Assembly: GCA_016936455.1 (NCBI GenBank)
Contig: JAFGXV010000019.1
Span: forward strand, 62,001-126,000
DNA: 64,000 nucleotides
Source of the DNA: Desulfuromonadaceae bacterium
GTDB lineage: Bacteria > Desulfobacterota > Desulfuromonadia > Desulfuromonadales > Desulfuromonadaceae
Reading direction: 5' to 3'
The notes beneath the pieces are model-generated. The model worked only from the letters and a program-made list of their open reading frames with translations, did not search any database and had not been told where the DNA came from. Position 1 is the first letter of the stretch; each line of letters opens with the position of its first letter. This document shows positions 21,998 through 33,378 of this stretch, one piece after another. The position numbers and the translations under genes were made by a program.

Positions 21998-22035
21998 GCC
22001 TATAATCAGGTGCGCATGCGCACCTGATTATAGGC
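21998..22035. repeat. 38-bp perfect palindrome
   Basis: The 19-nt left arm (21998-22016, starting GCCTATAATCAGG) is exactly complementary to the right arm (22017-22035), with no spacer. It overlaps the last codons and stop of the relic transposase on the minus strand, which read A-Y-N-Q-V-R-M-R-T-stop. It may be the element's own terminator/end structure. The arms have stayed perfect while the coding sequence has decayed. Confidence 0.9.
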
Positions 22036-22930
22036 GATAGTACGAAGGTCAGAGTAGCGGAAACTTTTTTCCTTCTTTGCCTGGTTTTTGCACACAAGCC
22101 AAACAGTTATCATCCAGACGAATATTTGTTCGACGCGCTTGTGTACTCACAGGCTGGGCGATAACTTTTATGCGTCGAAGATCTGTCGTCGATCGAGCGG
22201 CCTTTTTTGTTCTGCTCAGAATGAGTCTTTACATTCAGCTATCTTACACTATTAAAAAAATGACAATGTCATAGCTTTTTTCTGCCCCTGGGGTAAGGCG
22301 ATGAGTATCGCGCACCAGATCCAGAATGACCAAAGCGACTTCCTTTCTGCCATCTCAATGGCCTGTATCAGTAAGGAATCTATTACCAGCACAATGCAAT
22401 TCTCAGTCAGCACATGGCCAAGGTCGCACAGGTTGCTGTGCTGCCCCTTGCCTTTCTGAACTGAAAACTTTGTAGGTCCATTGTCGACTGATGTGTATGG
22501 TTGTTGCGTTTGTATCCCTTAAATCTACCGAGAGAGTCTTGCCGTCAGATTGAGAGAGTATCTGGTTGTCTTTATGGCGTTCATCCTTTGGCCGAAATTT
22601 TTCTTCAACTCTCATGTATCAATCATCGAACCACCCACGGTGAAATGCAGATCTGCTTTGTTGGCCAAATTAAAAACCTACCGGAAGAATTCCGAGACTA
22701 CCACTTTAAAGATTAGACGATCCTGATTTATAGAAAAGGTAGAATGATCAAAACTGATCTTCCATGGACAGATTAACAACCCAGCGAAACAGAAGATTTT
22801 CGTTCTACTACTCCACCAACATGCGTTCATTGCGAATAGAGGAGAGAATATAAATCACCGAGGTCACCACTCCGGGATAATCAACAAAAGCCCTTGACGG
22901 TAGCACAACGCGCTCAACGACGAAAAAAAT
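22006..22930 (-). pseudogene. decayed IS5-family DDE transposase
   Basis: No long frame survives, but pieces in different minus-strand frames align in order with IS5-type transposases. They read: SSIRNERMLVE then NENLLFRWVVNLSMEDQ (about 22880-22760), DHSTFSINQDRLI (near 22745), a stretch ending HFTVGGSMIDT (near 22630), EEKFRPKDE (near 22610), KGKGQHSNLCDLGHVLTENCIVLVIDS (near 22400), then RLTPGAEKSYD (near 22290), KKVSATLTFVLS (near 22060) and finally AYNQVRMRT-stop. The first catalytic Asp of the VDGT motif is Gly. Several frameshifts and stops are needed, and the N-terminus is cut short. Family assignment is from recalled motifs, not a search. Confidence 0.8.
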
Positions 22931-23184
22931 AACAGTAAGTCTCGTTATTTATAGTATCATCGCCACTCAAATATTTATACTTCTTATTAAGAAGGTTATA
23001 GTTTAAGTTAAACAAGTTAAAAAAAGTCCAAGAAGTTCATATAAAATTATTAATCCATTCGTTAATAATAATGGTGAAGCAGAACAAACAATAATTATAG
23101 TAAAATACGTCTACGTAATTAGTAATAAAATATGAAATTTATATAGTATAGTAAATAATATTTATTTTAGAACGAAAGAAAAAA
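22931..23184. other. AT-rich dnaA upstream region with inverted repeats
   Basis: Immediately beyond the relic element the DNA becomes strongly AT-rich. CTTCTTATTAAGAAG (22981-22995) and GTTTAAGTTAAAC (23002-23014) are each perfect inverted repeats around one central base. Several further AAGTTAA-like words follow. The segment must contain the dnaA promoter, but the composition makes a promoter call unreliable. No perfect TTATCCACA box is present. Confidence 0.5.
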
Positions 23185-24525
23185 ATGAAAAAAGAAGATT
23201 TATGGAAAAAAACTTTGATTGAAATTTCCGAAAGAATAACACAACAAAATTATGACTCATGGATAAAACAAATAGAAATTATTGATTTAAGAAATAAAAC
23301 CATAACACTTTCAGTAAATAATCAATTTGTAAAACAGTGGATAATAAAAAACTATTTAGAAATAATAAAAAAATCTATTGAAAAAATAATAAATGATAAA
23401 GTAGTTATCATTATTGATATAAACGACACATTTAAAAATAAAAAATCGAATAAACTAGAAACAAATGAGATTAAAAAAAATAACATTTCAATAGAACAAG
23501 ATTCAAACTTAAATAAAGATTATAATTTTGAAAGTTTTATATCTGGTAATTCTAATCAATTTGCTGCAGCTGCTTCTATAGCGGTGGCAAACAATCCTGC
23601 CACAATTTACAATCCTCTCTTTATTTATGGCGGAGTTGGTCTTGGTAAAACCCATCTACTTAATGCTATAGGTAATAAAATTAAAAAAAATAACAATAGA
23701 ACATTGGTAAGTTATTTCACATCTGAGAAATTTACGAACGAATTAATAAATTCAATAAGGTACGGAAAAATGGATGAATTTAGAGAAAAGTTCAGAAAAA
23801 TAGATGTATTACTTATTGATGATGTACAATTCATAGCGGGTAAAGAAAGAACTCAGGAAGAATTTTTTCATACTTTTAATTCACTATATGAGTCTCATAA
23901 ACAGATAGTAGTTACATCGGATAAATTTCCTAAAGAAATACCAGGCCTGGAAGAAAGACTCCGATCTAGATTTGAATGGGGTTTAATTGCAGATATTCAG
24001 GCTCCTGATATAGAGACAAAACAAGCCATAATTGAAGCTAAAGCAGAAAAAAACAAAATATTGCTACCAGAAGAAGTTATTAAATTTTTATCAAATTCAG
24101 TTATTACAAATATAAGAGAACTAGAAGGTTACCTCGTCAGACTAGGAGCATATGCAAGTTTGACATCAAAAGAAATAACTATAGATATGGCAAAAGATAT
24201 TTTGAAAGATATTATAGTTGAATACACAAATGAAATAACAATTGATGATATACAAAAGAAAACATGCAACTATTTTAATATAAAAATTTCTGACATAAAA
24301 TCTTCAAAAAGAACAAAAAAATATGTTTTTCCGCGGCAAATATGTATGTACTTATGTAGACAATTAACAGATTGTTCTTTTCCAGAAATAGGTGAATATT
24401 TTGGAGGAAAAGATCATTCAACAGTAATACATGCAATCAAGAAAATAGAAAACGAAATTGAAACAAATCCAAACATGAAACATATCCTTAAAAATTTAAA
24501 AAATTTATTAATTCCTCAAAACTGA
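23185..24525 (+). CDS. dnaA: Chromosomal replication initiator DnaA
   Basis: DnaA-ATP binds DnaA boxes, opens oriC and loads the helicase. The 446-aa protein has domain I (LWKKTLIEISERITQQNYDSWI), a Lys/Asn/Ile-rich linker domain II, the AAA+ domain with GGVGLGKTH near 150 and LLIDDVQFI Walker B, an arginine-finger region ERLRSRFEWG, and the domain IV signature GGKDHSTVIHAIKKI. The start is the ATG at 23185 behind GAAAGAAAAAA; the leader is weak in G, as expected here. GC is about a quarter in sampled lines, far below the 55% elsewhere. Confidence 0.98.
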   Translation: MKKEDLWKKTLIEISERITQQNYDSWIKQIEIIDLRNKTITLSVNNQFVKQWIIKNYLEIIKKSIEKIINDKVVIIIDINDTFKNKKSNKLETNEIKKNNISIEQDSNLNKDYNFESFISGNSNQFAAAASIAVANNPATIYNPLFIYGGVGLGKTHLLNAIGNKIKKNNNRTLVSYFTSEKFTNELINSIRYGKMDEFREKFRKIDVLLIDDVQFIAGKERTQEEFFHTFNSLYESHKQIVVTSDKFPKEIPGLEERLRSRFEWGLIADIQAPDIETKQAIIEAKAEKNKILLPEEVIKFLSNSVITNIRELEGYLVRLGAYASLTSKEITIDMAKDILKDIIVEYTNEITIDDIQKKTCNYFNIKISDIKSSKRTKKYVFPRQICMYLCRQLTDCSFPEIGEYFGGKDHSTVIHAIKKIENEIETNPNMKHILKNLKNLLIPQN

Positions 24526-24695
24526 TGCAAAAAGTTGTTGATAAGAAAAACAAAAAGTTAAACTTAACAATTTTTTTTTTTATAAACAACCAATATTTTC
24601 AAAACTATAAATAAAAACAGTAATTTATAGTTTTTTCCACAATCAACAGTTATTATTAATACTATTATAAATAAATAAATACAAAAGGAGGAAAG
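24526..24695. other. dnaA-dnaN spacer, second candidate oriC segment
   Basis: This 170-nt spacer is extremely AT-rich. It contains TGTTGATAA (24536-24544, complement TTATCAACA), TTTTCCACA (24633-24641), each one base off the DnaA box consensus, the inverted repeat GTTAAACTTAAC (24557-24568), and a T11-type tract near 24571. A boxes-plus-AT-tract layout after dnaA occurs in several bacterial origins. Origin function here is inferred. Confidence 0.45.
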
Positions 24696-28173
<3,478 letters not shown>

Positions 28174-28184
28174 ATGGAAATTAA

Positions 28185-30683
28185 ATGATAAACATAAATA
28201 ATATACAAGTTAATATAGAGAACGAAATGCGTAAGTCTTATATGGATTACGCAATGAGTGTAATTATTGGTAGAGCATTACCAGATATACGTGATGGTTT
28301 AAAGCCAGTTCACAGGCGCGTTCTTTTTGCTATGTATGAACTTGGAAACGAATATAATAAACCATATAAAAAATCTGCTCGTGTTGTCGGTGATGTTATA
28401 GGTAAGTATCACCCTCACGGAGATTCTGCGGTATATGATACGATAGTAAGAATGGCGCAAGAATTTTCTATGCGTTATACCCTTGTCGATGGTCAGGGAA
28501 ATTTTGGTTCTATTGATGGCGATTCTGCTGCAGCAATGCGTTACACAGAAGTAAGAATGTCAAAATTAACTAAAACGATTCTCGATGATCTTGATAAAGA
28601 AACTGTAGATTTTACACCGAATTATGATGGATCATTGACTGAACCCGTCGTTTTACCGTGTAAATTTCCAAATTTACTTGTAAATGGCTCTGAAGGTATT
28701 GCGGTTGGTATGGCTACAAAAATACCGCCGCACAATCTCGGTGAGGTCATAGATGGGCTTGTTGCAGTTATTGATGACCCTACTCTTTCCTTAGACGAAT
28801 TAATAGAAAAAATACCAGGACCTGATTTTCCGACAAGTGGCTTTATCTTAGGAAAAGAAGATATTAGAGAAGCTTATAAAACGGGTAGGGGTATCATTCA
28901 GATGCGCGCACGGTCTGTTGTAGAAATAGATAGGCGCACAGGAAAGGAAAGCCTTGTTATAACAGAAATTCCCTATCAAGTTAATAAAGCGAGACTTATA
29001 GAAAAAATTGCTGAACTTATTAAAGATAAGAAAATAGAAGGTATATCAGATCTCCGCGATGAGTCAGACCGCGATGGCATGAGGATTGTCATAGAATTAA
29101 AAAAAGAAACAGTAGCTGGTGTTATTTTGAATCAATTGTACAAAATGACAGCAATGCAATCGTCTTTTGGCATAATAATGCTAGCAATAGTTTCCGGCCA
29201 ACCAAAAATATTAAACCTTCGGGATGTTTTAGATTGTTTTATTGACCATCGTAAAGAAATCGTTATCAGGAGAACCGTTTTCGAACTTAAAAAAGCTGAA
29301 GCGAGAGCTCACATTCTTGAAGGATTTAAAATTGCGTTAGATAATATTGATGAAGTTATTAATTTAATAAAGCAATCAACTAATTCTTCTGAAGCAAAAA
29401 TAAATCTGATTAGCACGTTCAAGTTTTCCGATGAACAAGCTCAAGCCATACTTGACATGCGCCTACATCGGCTAACTGGGTTAGAACGGGAAAAAATAAT
29501 AAATGAATATAATGAAATATTGAAATTTATTTCTAGATTGAAAGAAATATTAGCAAGTGATGTGGAAGTTTTTAAAATAATAAAAGAAGAACTTATTGAT
29601 ATAAAAGAAAATTTTTCAAATCCACGTCGAACTGAAATTATTCCTAAAACCAAAGAGCTTTCAATTGAGGATATGATCGTTGAAGAAGATATGGTCGTGA
29701 CCGTGACCCATTCTGGTTACATTAAGAGAAATGCAGTATCTCTTTATCGCTCTCAAAGGCGTGGTGGTAAAGGAAAAACGGGCATAAGACCGAAAGAAGA
29801 AGATTTTGTTGAGCATCTTTTTATAGCTTCTACTCATTCTTATATTCTTGTTTTCACAGATAAAGGGAAAGTTTATTGGTTAAAGGTACACGAAGTACCA
29901 CAGGGAGGACGTGCTGCACGTGGCAAAGCCATAGTTAACTTAGTACAGCTTGAATCTAATGAACGGGTTATGTCTATCCTTCCTGTTAAGGAATTTGCTG
30001 ACAATAAGTATATCATTGCCTGTACGAAAAACGGAGTTGTTAAGAAAACTGAATTGATGGCTTATGCGAATCCCCGACAAGGTGGAATTATTGCAATGAC
30101 CATTGATGACGGAGACGAACTTGTTTCTACCCGTATTACAGATGGTGAAATGGATATTCTCATGGCGAGTCAAGATGGGAAGTCTATTCGTTTTTCAGAA
30201 AAAGATGTGCGGCCAATGGGTCGTGCAGCGCGTGGCGTACGTGGCATGCAACTAGAGGAAAATGATCAAATTATCGGGATGGAAGTGGTAACCGACATAA
30301 CGTCACTGACTCTGGTTTCTGTAACAGAGCGTGGATATGGAAAACGTACCAGTATTGACGAGTATCGTAAACAGAGTCGATCTGGTAAAGGGATTATCAC
30401 GATCAAAACATCGGACCGGAATGGATCTGTTGTCGATATAAAACTAACTTCAGATGATGAAGATCTCATGTTTATTACGGATCAGGGTAAAATACTGCGT
30501 ACCCGTGTTGGTGATCTCTCGGTTATAGGGCGCAACACACAGGGCGTCCGACTGATGGTGCTTGAGCCAAATGAGCGGATTGTTGCTGTTGCAAAATTGG
30601 CAGAAAAAGAAGATGACGAGCTGATTCCGGAATCACTGGAGGAAGATATCTTGCCGCAGGAATTCGACTCTGATGAAGAGTAA
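28185..30683 (+). CDS. gyrA: DNA gyrase subunit A
   Basis: GyrA cuts and rejoins DNA during supercoiling. The 832-aa protein has the quinolone-resistance region [20 protein letters not shown] with the wild-type Ser and Asp, the catalytic Tyr in [10 protein letters not shown], and the GyrA box QRRGGKG near 523, followed by the six-bladed C-terminal domain and an acidic tail (DSDEE). GC climbs along the gene, about 37% near 29.3 kb and about 42% near 30.2 kb in sampled lines, forming the right flank of the AT valley. Its last codons overlap a longer possible gpsA start. Confidence 0.98.
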   Translation: MININNIQVNIENEMRKSYMDYAMSVIIGRALPDIRDGLKPVHRRVLFAMYELGNEYNKPYKKSARVVGDVIGKYHPHGDSAVYDTIVRMAQEFSMRYTLVDGQGNFGSIDGDSAAAMRYTEVRMSKLTKTILDDLDKETVDFTPNYDGSLTEPVVLPCKFPNLLVNGSEGIAVGMATKIPPHNLGEVIDGLVAVIDDPTLSLDELIEKIPGPDFPTSGFILGKEDIREAYKTGRGIIQMRARSVVEIDRRTGKESLVITEIPYQVNKARLIEKIAELIKDKKIEGISDLRDESDRDGMRIVIELKKETVAGVILNQLYKMTAMQSSFGIIMLAIVSGQPKILNLRDVLDCFIDHRKEIVIRRTVFELKKAEARAHILEGFKIALDNIDEVINLIKQSTNSSEAKINLISTFKFSDEQAQAILDMRLHRLTGLEREKIINEYNEILKFISRLKEILASDVEVFKIIKEELIDIKENFSNPRRTEIIPKTKELSIEDMIVEEDMVVTVTHSGYIKRNAVSLYRSQRRGGKGKTGIRPKEEDFVEHLFIASTHSYILVFTDKGKVYWLKVHEVPQGGRAARGKAIVNLVQLESNERVMSILPVKEFADNKYIIACTKNGVVKKTELMAYANPRQGGIIAMTIDDGDELVSTRITDGEMDILMASQDGKSIRFSEKDVRPMGRAARGVRGMQLEENDQIIGMEVVTDITSLTLVSVTERGYGKRTSIDEYRKQSRSGKGIITIKTSDRNGSVVDIKLTSDDEDLMFITDQGKILRTRVGDLSVIGRNTQGVRLMVLEPNERIVAVAKLAEKEDDELIPESLEEDILPQEFDSDEE

Positions 30684-30690
30684 GTGCAAT

Positions 30691-31692
30691 ATGACGTCAA
30701 TTGGTGTTATTGGCGCTGGTAGTTGGGGGACCAGTCTGGCAAATCTTCTGGCAAAGAAAGGCCACCCCGTTTCACTGTGGGCTTATGAATACGACTTGGT
30801 AGAAAGGATGCAGACGACTCGCATCAACGACCTTTATCTTCCAGGCATCATACTGTCGGATAATTTAAGTTTTACGGCTGTTGTAGCTGATGTGACACGA
30901 CTTGATGTTTTGTTGCTTGTCCCGCCATCACAGGTAATGCGACGAGTTCTTGCGAGCTGTGTTCACACAATCCATCCCGAAGCGTTGATCATCTCAGCTT
31001 CAAAGGGAATAGAGAACGATACGCTTGCGCCCATGTCAACAGTGCTGGAAGAAATACTGCCGCCATCATTTGTGCTGCGTACGGCATTTCTTTCGGGACC
31101 GACCTTTGCGCGCGAAGTTGCCTTAGAACAGCCTTCTGCTGTCGTTGTCGCGGCTCAGTCTGCAGAAACGGCAAACCGGGTTCAGGAAATTTTCAGTACA
31201 GATTATTTTCGCGTTTACACCAATAACGATATAATCGGGACAGAAATTGGCGGGGCACTCAAAAATATAATCGCTGTCGCTGCAGGTATTTGTGAAGGTC
31301 TGGGTTACGGAAACAATACCCGAGCGGCTCTGATTACCCGCGGTCTGTCTGAGATGAAACGCATCGGCCAAGCCCTTGGTGCCAAGCCTGAAACCTTTTC
31401 CGGACTGGCAGGGATGGGTGATCTGGTGCTGACCTGTACGGGTGATCTTTCGCGCAACAGGACAGTGGGCGTAGAAATCGGCAAAGGGAGAAAATTGAAT
31501 GATATTCTCTCTCATATGAACATGGTTGCCGAAGGCGTCAAGACGACACTCTCCGCGTATCAGTTGGCAAAAAAAATGAATGTCGAAGTTCCGATTATTA
31601 ACCAGATGTATGCGGTTCTCTATGAAGAGAAAGATCCGCGCCTCGCTGTCAATGAACTGATGGCGCGTGAACTGAAGTCGGAATACTTGTAG
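30691..31692 (+). CDS. gpsA: Glycerol-3-phosphate dehydrogenase [NAD(P)+]
   Basis: GpsA reduces dihydroxyacetone phosphate to sn-glycerol 3-phosphate for phospholipid synthesis. The protein has the N-terminal Rossmann motif IGVIGAGSWGTSLANLLAKKG, the substrate-binding GGALKNIIAVAAG, and AGMGDLVLTCTG...SRNR. The ATG at 30691 is preferred since it places the family N-terminus; the upstream ATG at 30673 would overlap gyrA and add six residues. GC has returned to about 53% here. Confidence 0.96.
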   Translation: MTSIGVIGAGSWGTSLANLLAKKGHPVSLWAYEYDLVERMQTTRINDLYLPGIILSDNLSFTAVVADVTRLDVLLLVPPSQVMRRVLASCVHTIHPEALIISASKGIENDTLAPMSTVLEEILPPSFVLRTAFLSGPTFAREVALEQPSAVVVAAQSAETANRVQEIFSTDYFRVYTNNDIIGTEIGGALKNIIAVAAGICEGLGYGNNTRAALITRGLSEMKRIGQALGAKPETFSGLAGMGDLVLTCTGDLSRNRTVGVEIGKGRKLNDILSHMNMVAEGVKTTLSAYQLAKKMNVEVPIINQMYAVLYEEKDPRLAVNELMARELKSEYL

Positions 31693-31704
31693 CGGGTGGT
31701 GAAG

Positions 31705-32262
31705 ATGAAAAAATTTCTGTTTATTCTCTGTTTTCTTGTATCTGCGTCACAGGTTGCGGCGGAAACGCGAATTCTTATAACAACGAATCTCGGCTTGATC
31801 GAAGCGATTCTTTTCGATGAACAGGCGCCGGTCAGCACACGTAATTTTTTAAATTATGTTCAGAAGGGATTCTATGAGGGCACAACTTTCCATCGCGTTA
31901 TTCCTGGTTTTATGATTCAGGGCGGTGGCTTTACGACGACGCTCGATAAAAAAAGTACGGATCAACCAATTGACAATGAGGCCGGAAACGGATTGAAAAA
32001 TGAACGGGGTACCCTTGCCATGGCGCGCACGGCGTTTGTGAATAGTGCCACCAGCCAGTTTTTTATCAATCTCGTCGATAATCCTTTTCTCGATCACCGG
32101 TCCAAAAGCCAGAGTGGTTACGGGTATGCCGTTTTTGGAAAAGTGCTCAAGGGAATGGAAATTGTAGATAAGATAGGAGCCGTTAAGACGGGAAAACAGA
32201 AAGGGATGAACGATGTCCCTGTTTCTCCAGTCGTTATTCAGTCCATCCAATTACTGCAATAA
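31705..32262 (+). CDS. Secreted cyclophilin-type peptidyl-prolyl cis-trans isomerase
   Basis: A 185-aa protein with a signal peptide (MKKFLFILCFLVSASQVAA), so exported to the periplasm, then a cyclophilin domain: TNLGLIEAILFDEQAPVSTRNFLNYVQKGFY, FHRVIPGFMIQGG with the catalytic Arg, and SQFFINLVDNPFLD. It is the PpiA-like single-domain form. The ATG at 31705 is chosen because it gives a clean signal peptide; two upstream GTG codons would add three residues. It follows gpsA by 12 nt and is probably cotranscribed. Confidence 0.94.
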   Translation: MKKFLFILCFLVSASQVAAETRILITTNLGLIEAILFDEQAPVSTRNFLNYVQKGFYEGTTFHRVIPGFMIQGGGFTTTLDKKSTDQPIDNEAGNGLKNERGTLAMARTAFVNSATSQFFINLVDNPFLDHRSKSQSGYGYAVFGKVLKGMEIVDKIGAVKTGKQKGMNDVPVSPVVIQSIQLLQ

Positions 32263-32284
32263 GCATGATGACAAAGCCGATTAA

Positions 32285-33070
32285 ATGGACGGGATCGTCA
32301 GAAATCACCTAGACGAGTTTCACCGCACCTTGGATAAAAAAATGGCCGCCTTTCGAATACTCAGCTATAACCTGCGCGGGTTTCGCGACGCAGATGCTTT
32401 TTTAAAGGTCATACATCAATTTGATCCCCATCTCATTGCCCTGCAAAACACGAACTGCATTCCTGACGCCACGGATCTGAAGTTTCTCGCGGATCAGTGT
32501 GGTTATCCACACATTCACTCCGGCGCGACCAGTACACTGGCTTTTTTGACATCAAACTTGACCTTGAAACAGGTGCGTGAATACGATCTGGGAACAGGGG
32601 CCAGTTGCATGACCGTCGATGTCAGCCGTGAAAACGAACGGTTTCTGTTGTTTAATCTCAAGATGCGCCAAGGTTTTCTGCATCGACCACAACAGATCAA
32701 ACGATTGCTGGGGCCAGATCTGCTGCAAAAAAATGATTTGCACCTGCCAACCCTGATCGTCGGAGATTTTTTCGACACCCTGTGGATTTCTGGACATCCT
32801 GGTTTTCAACGGCGCCTGCGTCGGGTCGCACCGCTGCTGCGACGTGGCACCTACCCCGCCTGCACTCCCTTGTTCAGCTGCGACCGTATTTATTCCCTGG
32901 GTGGAATTCGTGCGCAAGAGATTGAGATTCCTTTCAATAAAGAAACCCGCCGCGCAACAGCTCATCTGCCGTTGTTTTTAACCATGGAAATTACCAGTAG
33001 CCGGATTGTTGTTCCCGCAAGAAGAATAGTGTCAGGCGCCGGCAATACGGTACCCAGTCCGGAATTCTAA
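32285..33070 (+). CDS. Endonuclease/exonuclease/phosphatase-fold protein with degenerate active site
   Basis: The 261-aa protein has the EEP fold layout: RILSYNLRGF, LIALQNTNC, LIVGDFFDT, CDRIYSL and TAHLPLFL. In active EEP enzymes the second motif is LQE, the third GDFN, and the last SDHxP; here they are LQN, GDFF and TAH, so the metal-binding Glu, the Asn and the Asp of the His-Asp pair are lost. Catalysis as a nuclease or phosphatase is therefore doubtful. The first 18 residues precede the fold; translation could instead begin at 32342 (MAAFRILSYN). It follows the cyclophilin by 22 nt. No signal peptide. Function unknown. Confidence 0.7.
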   Translation: MDGIVRNHLDEFHRTLDKKMAAFRILSYNLRGFRDADAFLKVIHQFDPHLIALQNTNCIPDATDLKFLADQCGYPHIHSGATSTLAFLTSNLTLKQVREYDLGTGASCMTVDVSRENERFLLFNLKMRQGFLHRPQQIKRLLGPDLLQKNDLHLPTLIVGDFFDTLWISGHPGFQRRLRRVAPLLRRGTYPACTPLFSCDRIYSLGGIRAQEIEIPFNKETRRATAHLPLFLTMEITSSRIVVPARRIVSGAGNTVPSPEF

Positions 33071-33378
33071 CGGAACCCTCCTTATTGGGGGGCGTCGATC
33101 TCTGGATATGTCTGTGGATAACGTGGATAACTGTATTGTGGGGAAGGTAAAAAGTCAGCGGAGCAGCGACATATTCAGCACTTTTTTTGGATCCTCAACA
33201 ATTTCTATTCCGAGGCACGCGGTTCTCTCGATATGTCAATTGCTGATTGCGACCATTCTGTTAGCGCAGACGACATCAGTCGCGCCAATTGCAACCTGGG
33301 ATGAACGCAGTCGCATGATCCGGCGTTGATTGGGGGGAGCAGCATTCCTTGGTTGGCCCACAGAACTGGGGGCATATA
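33071..33378. other. convergent gene-free spacer containing DnaA-box-like repeats
   Basis: This 308-nt spacer separates two convergent genes. At 33113-33121 lies TGTGGATAA, a perfect DnaA box on the minus strand, abutted by CGTGGATAA at 33122-33130, and preceded by TCTGGATAT at 33101-33109. A 73-codon open frame over the rest has no family signature or ribosome-binding site, so I leave it uncalled. No terminator was recognised for either flanking gene. Confidence 0.5.
33101..33130 (-). repeat. cluster of DnaA-box-like 9-mers
   Basis: On the minus strand the order is TTATCCACG, TTATCCACA, then ATATCCAGA: one perfect DnaA box, one single-mismatch box directly joined to it, and a weaker third copy. 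This arrangement is found nowhere else in the window. Confidence 0.6.

Noticed and set aside
22077-22716. short open frames on the plus strand opposite the relic transposase
   Set aside because: The minus-strand fragments explain the sequence as a decayed transposase; the plus-strand frames are shadows.
33108-33329. 73-codon open frame in the convergent spacer
   Set aside because: It begins inside the DnaA-box cluster, lacks a ribosome-binding site and has no family signature.
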